Shown here: positions 1 through 5,077 of the stretch, piece after piece
Layout of the letters: each line of letters starts with the position of its first letter
How positions within the stretch are numbered: position 1 is the first letter of the stretch
Assembly (NCBI GenBank): GCA_012719195.1
Contig: JAAYAV010000345.1
Coordinates: forward strand, 1 to 5,077
Source: Anaerolineae bacterium
GTDB lineage: Bacteria > Chloroflexota > Anaerolineae > DRVO01
Direction: 5' to 3'
DNA length: 5,077 nt
Position numbers and translations under genes: made by a program
Notes under the pieces: model-generated
What the model saw: only the letters and a program-made list of their open reading frames with translations
Databases searched by the model: none
Told to the model about the DNA's origin: nothing

Positions 1-411
1 ATCGCCGCCCTCAAGCCGGTCATCGCTGACGAGAGCCTCATGACCATCGCCGACTTCGACCTAGCCCTGGAGTTGGGCTGGAGCGGGGTGGCCCTGAAGA
101 CCTGCAAATGCCACTCGCACGCCGTTCTGTGCGTGGCCAAGGCGGAAGCAGCCGGCGCTCCCTACATGGTGCAGGACCTGACCAATACCGGCCTCGGCCT
201 GATCCACTCCGTGGGCCTGGCGGCGCGCTCCAACACCATGATGGGCGTTGAGGCCAACTCGCGGCAATTCCGCCCGGCCTGGAACGCTCCCGAGGCTGAG
301 GTCCACCCGCACACCTTCCAGCCGGTCAAAGGCCGGGTGAGCACGGAGACCTATGGTGCAGTTGGCCTGGGCTATCGCATCGAGGAGATCGGCCGGCCGG
401 TCTTCCGATAG
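1..411 (+). CDS. Enolase-superfamily (mandelate racemase/muconate lactonizing type) enzyme, C-terminal part, 5' truncated
   Basis: The frame is open from base 1 to the TAG at 409-411, giving 136 residues, about the last third of a family normally near 350-400 residues. The ATG at 40 is internal, because homologous sequence (ending in the ADES motif) already lies upstream of it. Seen: A9-D10-E11-S12, matching the strand that carries the third Mg2+ ligand in the MLE subgroup (D10), and L32-K33-T34-C35, matching the strand carrying the catalytic lysine (K33). Then come QDLTNTG (58-64) and GVEANSRQF (82-90), where E84 sits at the position of a conserved acidic residue on the last barrel strand. 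Enzymes of this superfamily abstract a proton alpha to a carboxylate to racemise, dehydrate, cycloisomerise or epimerise substrates in the cytoplasm. The substrate cannot be read from this fragment, since the N-terminal capping domain that determines specificity is missing. An unusual local feature is the C35-K-C37-H38-S-H40 run just after the catalytic lysine. Family assignment is fairly secure; exact reaction unknown. Confidence 0.82.
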   Translation: MAALKPVIADESLMTIADFDLALELGWSGVALKTCKCHSHAVLCVAKAEAAGAPYMVQDLTNTGLGLIHSVGLAARSNTMMGVEANSRQFRPAWNAPEAEVHPHTFQPVKGRVSTETYGAVGLGYRIEEIGRPVFR

Positions 412-449
412 GCGAGGGCTTGGCCAGGGAGGTACCGAGGCACGGAGCG

Positions 450-475
450 GGCCGGCGCAGCGCCTGCCGCCGGTC
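450..475 (+). terminator. GC-rich hairpin after the enolase-family gene, possible terminator without a T-tract
   Basis: CCGGCG (452-457) pairs with CGCCGG (468-473). CAG (458-460) and CTG (464-466) extend the stem inward, with one unpaired C at 467, and a G-T wobble plus a G-C pair extend it outward (451/474, 450/475). It starts 38 bases after the stop codon. No T-run follows, so it is not a canonical intrinsic terminator, and hairpins of this size occur by chance in GC-rich DNA. A transcript-end role is inferred from position only. I found no convincing -35/-10 pair for the following gene in the 412-547 gap. Confidence 0.3.
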
Positions 476-536
476 AGACCGAGGAGCGCCTGCGGCTAGG
501 CTGGAGACAACCGGATCACTCCTTGATAGCACTCAC

Positions 537-542
537 GGGGAG
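537..542 (+). promoter_or_regulatory. Shine-Dalgarno for the lipoprotein gene, supports the GTG start
   Basis: GGGGAG lies 5 bases upstream of the GTG at 548. An in-frame TAG at 527-529 rules out any start further upstream in this frame, and the GTG start gives a signal peptide ending in a proper lipobox. Together these settle the start. Confidence 0.65.
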
Positions 543-547
543 CGCTT

Positions 548-1456
548 GTGGAGACCATCTGTCGATTGTGTCTGATCTGCCTTGTTGTCGCCGCTATGCT
601 CGGCTCGCTAGCCGCCTGCGGCTCCGGGACGCCGTCGGAGTCGGGCGCCACCGCCACGGCCCAGCCGACGGCAACTACGGCCCCCACGCCGACACCGCGG
701 CCGACGCCCCCTCCCACTCCGGGCACCATCGATCCGGCGGTGCAGGGCCTGGACATGGTGCAGGCACTGGCCGCCGCGGGTGGCGATGCCGCCACGCTGC
801 TTCTGGATGGAAAGCCGGAAGAAGTTGCCTACCTGGGCGTCGTCGTGCCGGCGGGAGGGGAAGCCGGTTCGCCCGGGGCAGCGGCTGCGGCAGCCAACGC
901 CGAGTTCCTCTCCGGGCACTGGGTCTTCCTGGAGGGCGACGGCGATCGGGACGACTCCGGGAGGCGGCGGTTCTACGTTTGGCTCGCCGACGGCCGCCTG
1001 GTCAATGAAGAGCTTATCCGCGCCGGAGTCGCCCGCCTGGAGGATAACGGCCTCGACGTCGCCCACCGGGAGCGGCTGCTGGCCGCCCAAGCTACGGCAG
1101 TGGCGGACAAGGCGTCGCTGATCGAGATCAGCAGCATCCGGCTGGACGGGACGGGCAAGGCCCAGCCGGACGAGTACATCGAGTTCACTAACCCGGGCGA
1201 GTCGGGGCTGGACATGAGCGGCTGGCGGATTGAGGCCGGTCACGTCGAGCAGTTCTTCGTCTTCCCCACCGGGTTCGTGTTGACGCCCGGCCAGGCCTGT
1301 CGCCTCTACACCAACCAGGTACTAGACGACTCCTGTGGCGGCTGCACCTTCGGCCACAACAAGCCCATACTCAACAACGATGGCGACTGCGGCCAAGTGT
1401 ACGACACCCTCGGGTTGCTGATCGTCGAGCGCTGCGTGGAGCGCGGAGAGAACTGA
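548..1456 (+). CDS. Lipoprotein with degenerate nuclease-fold (SNase-like) domain and C-terminal lamin-tail (LTD) domain
   Basis: A 302-residue predicted lipoprotein. The N-terminus is short and hydrophobic and ends in the lipobox L21-A-A-C24, so C24 should be lipidated and the protein held on the outer face of the membrane. Residues 28-60 are a Thr/Pro-rich linker. Residues about 64-186 resemble the staphylococcal nuclease fold: GD (79-80), VAYLGVVVP (93-101), then GRRRFYVWLADGRLVNEELI (138-157), a very typical SNase stretch. Against staphylococcal nuclease recalled from memory, the positions of R35, D40 and E43 read A94, V99 and A102 (ungapped), while D80 and an Arg at 139-140 match D21 and R87. 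The domain is therefore probably not catalytic. Residues about 189-296 fit a lamin-tail domain: YIEFTNPG (210-217), LDMSGW (221-226), the FVFP/LTPGQ strands (237-249), and FGHNKPILNNDGD (268-280) before YDTLG. It carries C251, C263-G-G-C266, C281 and C296. Known: bacterial LTDs often accompany secreted or membrane-bound hydrolases. Inferred: a surface binding or scaffold protein. It converges on the peptidase gene with 5 bases between stop codons. Confidence 0.83.
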   Translation: METICRLCLICLVVAAMLGSLAACGSGTPSESGATATAQPTATTAPTPTPRPTPPPTPGTIDPAVQGLDMVQALAAAGGDAATLLLDGKPEEVAYLGVVVPAGGEAGSPGAAAAAANAEFLSGHWVFLEGDGDRDDSGRRRFYVWLADGRLVNEELIRAGVARLEDNGLDVAHRERLLAAQATAVADKASLIEISSIRLDGTGKAQPDEYIEFTNPGESGLDMSGWRIEAGHVEQFFVFPTGFVLTPGQACRLYTNQVLDDSCGGCTFGHNKPILNNDGDCGQVYDTLGLLIVERCVERGEN

Positions 1457-1461
1457 CGGCT

Positions 1462-3105
1462 CTAGCCGCCGGTCCGCACCGCCGCACTTACGCTGCCGCC
1501 CGCGCCACCCAGCACCCTGACGGTGCACAGGTCGACCGCCCCGTCAGGTGCCGACACGAACCACTCCAGCGTCCGGCTGCCGGTCACGCCCTCCAGGTGG
1601 CCCACTTCGACGTGCCCTTGCGCGGAGAGCAGCCGTACCCCCTCGGCGGGGCAGAACTCCACCCGCGTCGGGCGCAGCCGGGCCAGCCCGCGTCCCCGGT
1701 CGCTCACGTGGGTGGGGAAGTGGCCCCGGTTCGCCACCCGGGCTCGCACCCGGTACACCGGCCCGCCCACCGACTCGGCGGTCACGTCCTCGAGCACGAC
1801 GCGGGGGTGCAGGGCGGCATGTTCCAGGGTGAAGCGGTAGGTGGCCTCGGCGATGCGGGGTAGCTGCATCAGGCCCGGATTGTACATGAGCGGGCGCACC
1901 AGCCCGCCCACCTCCACCGGACCGAGCTGCGGATGCTCGCACGGCTGCCAGGGGGCGAATAGCGGGTAGTCAGGAGCGTTGGCGTCCCACCAGCGCAGCA
2001 CCCGCCGCATGTGCTCCTCGCCCTCCTCGGCGGTGCGGGCGGCGAAGACCTCCTCCGTGCTCAGTCCGGCCGTGTTGAGCATGGTACCCAGCTCGAACTC
2101 GTAGACGAACAGGCCCAGGTGCTGGTAGCCGAAGTTGTGAAAGTGCCCGCGCAGGTTGATGTCGCGGCTGCGGCCATCGTGGTACTCGATCACCGGTACC
2201 ACCGGGAAGCCCGTCTCCCGCGCCCCGATGAGGGCGATGTCCTGGCAGACCTGGTCGTCCTCCTGGTCCATGTCCGCCAGTGAGCCGGTGGAGGGCGGAC
2301 GCAACACCGCCGCCGGGCCGGTGTGGTAGCCGAGGACGGCGAACAGGTTGCCGCCCCCGTGCATGAACTCGGCGATGGCGCGCATTTCCGGCTCGCTGAA
2401 GGGGAAGTCCCCCGCGCCCCACTGCTCCGGCTCCGGCCGCCAGTCATAGGACCAGTTGCGGTTCCAGTCGAACCCGCGGCCCTCGATGCGGATGTCGTCG
2501 CCGCCGTCCCACTCGTGGATGATGCCCTCGGGGAACTGGCGATAGTAGGGGCCCGGGCTGTCGGCGCGGCGGGGCACCAGCAGGCGCGGGTCCAGCGGAT
2601 CGGCAACGAAGCGACCGTCCGGGTGCTGCTGGCGCATGGTGAGCAGGCGACCGTCCCCGTTCACGTCCTCCTGGTAGAGGGTGTTGGCCCGCCGCTCGGA
2701 GCGGTCGGTACGGCTGCGGATCTGTCCGCCGGTGCTGACGGCGAACTCGGCCCCGTCCGGGTTGATCCGGGGCACGATGTAGAAGGCCACTCGGCGAAGC
2801 AGATCGGAGGCGGGGTAGTCGAGCAAGAGGCGACGCGCGGTGTACAACGCCGTGTGGGTGCCGGCCAGCTCCGTAGCGTGGATGTTGCCGTGGATCAGGT
2901 AGGCGGGCTTGTCCTCGGGCGCGCCGGTGGAGAAGTCGGTGATGGTGAGCAGGTGCAGTTGGCGGCCGTCACGGGATGTGCCCAGGGAAGAGAGGCGGCA
3001 GAGGTCGGGCCGGGCGGCCGCCAGGGTCTCCACGAACTCGGTAACTTCGGCGTAGGTGAAGAAGTGATCGAAGCTCAGGGGCGGGAGCGGAACGTCTGCG
3101 GGCAT
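1462..3105 (-). CDS. M14-family zinc carboxypeptidase-like metallopeptidase
   Basis: A 547-residue protein; ATG at 3105 with a strong RBS. The M14 zinc site is complete: H76-A-T-E79 (HxxE) supplies two ligands and H261 in G-Y-H-T the third. N215-R216 in FDWNRNW (212-218) matches the substrate-carboxylate-binding Asn-Arg of carboxypeptidase A, and E338 in EFELG (336-340) matches its catalytic Glu. R130 or R132 is a candidate for the oxyanion-stabilising Arg. INPDG (114-118) is also typical. Between these motifs is a roughly 60-residue insertion beginning D147-V-N-G-D-G-R, which resembles a calcium-binding loop, followed by LLTMR and VPRR. After the catalytic core, residues about 435-547 look like a beta-rich accessory domain (for example VYRVRARVANRGHFP at 450-464). 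No signal peptide or membrane segment is visible, so it is probably cytoplasmic or exported by an unrecognised route. It likely cleaves C-terminal residues from peptides or a related amide substrate; specificity is not readable. It lies 139 bases downstream of the exporter gene on the same strand but seems to have its own promoter. Confidence 0.9.
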   Translation of the reverse strand: MPADVPLPPLSFDHFFTYAEVTEFVETLAAARPDLCRLSSLGTSRDGRQLHLLTITDFSTGAPEDKPAYLIHGNIHATELAGTHTALYTARRLLLDYPASDLLRRVAFYIVPRINPDGAEFAVSTGGQIRSRTDRSERRANTLYQEDVNGDGRLLTMRQQHPDGRFVADPLDPRLLVPRRADSPGPYYRQFPEGIIHEWDGGDDIRIEGRGFDWNRNWSYDWRPEPEQWGAGDFPFSEPEMRAIAEFMHGGGNLFAVLGYHTGPAAVLRPPSTGSLADMDQEDDQVCQDIALIGARETGFPVVPVIEYHDGRSRDINLRGHFHNFGYQHLGLFVYEFELGTMLNTAGLSTEEVFAARTAEEGEEHMRRVLRWWDANAPDYPLFAPWQPCEHPQLGPVEVGGLVRPLMYNPGLMQLPRIAEATYRFTLEHAALHPRVVLEDVTAESVGGPVYRVRARVANRGHFPTHVSDRGRGLARLRPTRVEFCPAEGVRLLSAQGHVEVGHLEGVTGSRTLEWFVSAPDGAVDLCTVRVLGGAGGSVSAAVRTGG

Positions 3106-3111
3106 GGTCGA

Positions 3112-3118
3112 TCCCCCC
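3112..3118 (-). promoter_or_regulatory. Shine-Dalgarno of the M14 peptidase gene
   Basis: On the minus strand GGGGGGA precedes the ATG at 3105 with a 6-base spacer. It supports that ATG rather than an internal start. Confidence 0.6.
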
Positions 3119-3136
3119 AGGGAGTGCTTGCCCCGC

Positions 3137-3165
3137 AGGATAGCACGCCTGCTCGCGCCGGTGTA
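3137..3165 (-). promoter_or_regulatory. Candidate extended -10 promoter for the M14 peptidase gene
   Basis: Read on the minus strand, TGCTATCCT (3145-3137) gives an extended -10 element: TG, one base, then TATCCT, which matches TATAAT at 4 of 6 positions. A weak -35 candidate, TACACC (3165-3160, 3 of 6), lies 17 bases upstream. Transcription would start near 3130, leaving a leader of about 25 bases that contains the RBS. The spacing is consistent, but the hexamers are imperfect and sigma preference in this organism is unknown. Confidence 0.35.
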
Positions 3166-3190
3166 GGCCGCCAGCTACGATCCATCTTCT

Positions 3191-3214
3191 CCGGCTCGGC
3201 CGGCCCCGAGCGGG
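3191..3214 (-). terminator. GC-rich hairpin downstream of the ABC exporter gene, possible terminator
   Basis: GCTCGG (3194-3199) pairs with CCGAGC (3206-3211) around a CCGGCC loop. Beyond one G-G mismatch, two further C-G pairs (3192/3213, 3191/3214) extend it. It starts about 30 bases past the exporter stop codon. On the minus strand the downstream bases read AGAAGATGG, so there is no T-tract. A role in ending or stabilising the exporter transcript is inferred from position. Confidence 0.33.
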
Positions 3215-3244
3215 GCGGGGAGACTCAGGCGCGCCGCTTCGGCT

Positions 3245-5077
3245 CTACTCGCTGGTCAGGGCCTCGCTCTCCTCGCGCACGAACTGGCTCATGTAGAGGT
3301 CGTAGTAGGCACCGCCCGCCGCCAGCAACTCCTTGTGCGTGCCCCGCTCCACGATGCGTCCGTCCACCAGCACCAGCAGCAAGTCAGCGTTGCGGATGGT
3401 GCTCAGCCGGTGCGCCACCACGAAACTGGTGCGGCCACGGAGCAACTCCTCTAGGGCCTTCTGAATCAGTCGCTCCGTGCGCGTGTCCACACTGGAGGTG
3501 GCTTCGTCCAGTATGAGAATGCGCGGGTCGGCCAGGGCGGCGCGGGCGATGGCGAGCAGTTGCCGCTGTCCCTGGCTGAGGCCGGCGCCCCGCTCCCCCA
3601 GCACCGTCTCATAGCCTTGCGGCAGCCGCTCGATGAAGTCGTGCGCGTGGGCCAATCGGGCCGCCGCCGACACTTCCTCGTCCGTCGCTTCCAGTCGGCC
3701 GAAGCGGATGTTGTTCATCACCGTGTCGCTGAAGAGGAAGGTGTCCTGGAGGACGATGCCGATCTGCCGCCGTAGGCCGGCCATTTCGACGTCGCGCACG
3801 TCGTGCCCGTCAATGCGCACCACCCCGGCCGTCACGTCGTAGAAGCGGGGAATCAGGTTGAGAATGGTGGTCTTGCCCGCCCCGGTGGGCCCGACGATGG
3901 CCACCGTCTGCCCGGGCGCGGCGCGGAAGGACACGTCCTGCAGCACCAGTTCGCCGGGGACATAGGCGGCGCTGACCTCGTCGAACTCCACCTCTCCCAC
4001 GATCTCAGGCATGGGCCGGGCGTCGGGCTTGTCCGTTATGTTAACATCCTCGTCCATCAGCCCGAAGATGCGCTCCGCACCGGCGACGGCGCTCTGGATG
4101 TTGGCCCACAGGCTGGCGATGCGTTGGATGGGCCCGTTGAAGCGCTGCACGTAGTTGATGAAGGTGATGATCAGACCCAAGGAGACGACGGCCCCGAAGA
4201 GAGGCTGCCCGCGCAGAAGTGCCAGGCCACCCACCACCGCCACGATGGCCACCGCCACGTAGCCGAGGGCCTCCAGCACCGGAGACAGCGCCGCGGTAAA
4301 GGAGACGGCCTTGATATTCGCGTCCCGGTTGGCGGCGTTCGTCTGCCGGAACTGCTCGAAGTTCTCGTCTTCGCGGCCGAACGCCTGCACCTCGCGGACA
4401 CCGGAGATGGTCTCCTGCAGGTCGGCGTTGACGCGCCCGATCTCCACTCGCGAGCGGCGGAAGGCCTTGCGCGCCTGCCCCGAGAACCAGAGCGTCGCCA
4501 CCACCATGAAGGGAATGACGGTCATGCTGAGCAGGGCGTAGGGCGCACTCAGGCGGAGCATGTTGTAGGCGATCCACACCATGAGCAGGGCCCCGCTGGC
4601 CACATCCACCAGGGCGAAGCTGATGGCCTGCTGGATAGTCTCCATGTCGTTGGTGATGCGGCTCATGAGGTCGCCGGCCTCATGCTTGGAGTAGAAACCC
4701 AGCGGCAGCCGGTTGAGGTGCTGGAAGAGCTCGATGCGCAGCCGCATCAGTACCCGCACGCCCGCCCAGCGCATCAGGTAGAACTGCAGCGCGCCGCTCA
4801 GCGCGCCGAGCACGTACAGACCGGTGATGACCAGGATGATGCGGCCGAACCCGGCCAATAGGTCGGACGTCGTCGCGTCCGACGCCACCACGGCGTAGGT
4901 GCAGTTGCCGCTCACCTCACTGGAACCGCCGTAACTGCCGCTGACGGCTGGGGCCAGGTAACAGTCGACCGCTTGGCCGATCAGCACGGGCGACTGCACT
5001 TGCGCCCATGTCCCGATAACGATGAAAGCGACGACGGCCAACAGGATGAGCCAATACCCCTTGAGGTAACCGAACAG
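3245..5077 (-). CDS. ABC exporter half-transporter (MdlB/MsbA-like, TM288-like), 5' truncated
   Basis: The frame runs open to the right edge, giving 610 residues numbered here from the first codon (5077-5075). The TTG at 5041 is not the start: the 12 upstream codons encode LFGYLKGYWLIL, typical of the first membrane helix, so only a short N-terminus is missing. Layout: six-helix exporter membrane domain (about 1-345), then the ATPase. Seen: A-loop Y372, Walker A GPTGAGKTT (396-404, K402), Q-loop Q444, x-loop GERG (494-497), signature LSQGQ (500-504), Walker B ILILD (520-524) followed by catalytic E525, D-loop SSVD (528-531) and H-loop H556. All ATPase motifs are intact, so it should hydrolyse ATP and export a hydrophobic or amphipathic compound, lipid or peptide. 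LSQGQRQLLAIARA and DEATSSVDTRTE recall the TM288-type subunit of heterodimeric exporters, implying a partner with a degenerate ATP site, probably just upstream (beyond 5077). A homodimer is the alternative. The first extracellular loop is long and Gly/Ser-rich, with C39 and C59. Substrate unknown. Confidence 0.93.
   Translation of the reverse strand: MFGYLKGYWLILLAVVAFIVIGTWAQVQSPVLIGQAVDCYLAPAVSGSYGGSSEVSGNCTYAVVASDATTSDLLAGFGRIILVITGLYVLGALSGALQFYLMRWAGVRVLMRLRIELFQHLNRLPLGFYSKHEAGDLMSRITNDMETIQQAISFALVDVASGALLMVWIAYNMLRLSAPYALLSMTVIPFMVVATLWFSGQARKAFRRSRVEIGRVNADLQETISGVREVQAFGREDENFEQFRQTNAANRDANIKAVSFTAALSPVLEALGYVAVAIVAVVGGLALLRGQPLFGAVVSLGLIITFINYVQRFNGPIQRIASLWANIQSAVAGAERIFGLMDEDVNITDKPDARPMPEIVGEVEFDEVSAAYVPGELVLQDVSFRAAPGQTVAIVGPTGAGKTTILNLIPRFYDVTAGVVRIDGHDVRDVEMAGLRRQIGIVLQDTFLFSDTVMNNIRFGRLEATDEEVSAAARLAHAHDFIERLPQGYETVLGERGAGLSQGQRQLLAIARAALADPRILILDEATSSVDTRTERLIQKALEELLRGRTSFVVAHRLSTIRNADLLLVLVDGRIVERGTHKELLAAGGAYYDLYMSQFVREESEALTSE

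Noticed and set aside
459..493. Direct repeat AGCGCCTGC at 459-467 and 485-493
   Set aside because: Only two 9-base copies in GC-rich DNA, with no further copies or flanking structure; likely chance.
523..1008. A 161-codon plus-strand frame overlapping the lipoprotein gene
   Set aside because: The overlapping frame has a lipobox and recognisable domains; this one is Arg/Gly-rich shadow sequence.
1457..1468. CGGCTCTAGCCG as a bidirectional terminator
   Set aside because: Only a 4-5 bp stem with a tiny loop and no T-tract on either strand; kept only as part of an observation.
2323..3516. A 397-codon open frame on the plus strand opposite the M14 gene and the end of the ABC gene
   Set aside because: It runs across two well-supported minus-strand genes, its translation is low-complexity Gly/Val/Arg/Pro-rich with no recognisable motif, and long antisense frames are expected at this GC content.
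3803..4861. A 352-codon open frame on the plus strand opposite the ABC exporter
   Set aside because: It is antisense to clear ABC transporter sequence; the translation is rich in His, Gly, Asp and Gln in a pattern typical of reading conserved codons backwards.
5039..5041. TTG as start codon of the ABC exporter
   Set aside because: The frame stays open to the window edge, and the 12 codons upstream encode the expected beginning of membrane helix 1.
1..5077. tRNA, rRNA, CRISPR repeats, IS ends, attachment sites, riboswitch
   Set aside because: I looked on both strands and saw no regular spaced repeats, transposase sequence, terminal inverted repeats or conserved RNA motifs; almost all bases are explained by the four genes.

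Overview
The window is roughly two-thirds G+C and densely coding. It looks like a bacterial chromosome or metagenome contig with four protein genes and no RNA genes, CRISPR array, IS element or phage signature that I can see. The best guess for the source is a high-GC Chloroflexota-like bacterium. This rests on gene style only: a Thr/Pro-linked lipoprotein with a nuclease-fold plus lamin-tail domain, an enolase-superfamily enzyme, a cytosolic-looking M14 peptidase and a TM288-like exporter. No phylogenetic marker is present, so the assignment is weak.

Layout: (1) 1-411, plus strand: the C-terminal third of an enolase-superfamily (mandelate racemase/muconate lactonizing type) enzyme, cut by the left edge. 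(2) 412-547: short intergenic stretch with a GC-rich hairpin and a good Shine-Dalgarno for the next gene. (3) 548-1456, plus strand: a lipoprotein with lipobox LAAC, a Thr/Pro linker, a degenerate staphylococcal-nuclease-like domain and a cysteine-bearing lamin-tail domain. (4) 1462-3105, minus strand: an M14 zinc carboxypeptidase-like protein, convergent with the lipoprotein and only 5 bases from it. (5) 3106-3244: intergenic stretch with a plausible promoter and RBS for the peptidase and a hairpin after the exporter gene. (6) 3245-5077, minus strand: an ABC exporter half-transporter (membrane domain plus ATPase), cut by the right edge; its true start lies outside the window.

The genes do not form an obvious pathway. 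The two plus-strand genes and the two minus-strand genes converge near 1459. The peptidase follows the exporter on the same strand, but the 139-base gap, hairpin and candidate promoter suggest separate transcription.

Nothing here amounts to a clear new system. The most interesting item is the lipoprotein: its nuclease-fold domain appears to have lost most catalytic residues and is fused to a lamin-tail domain carrying a CxxC motif and three further cysteines. This suggests a binding or structural role at the cell surface rather than nuclease activity.
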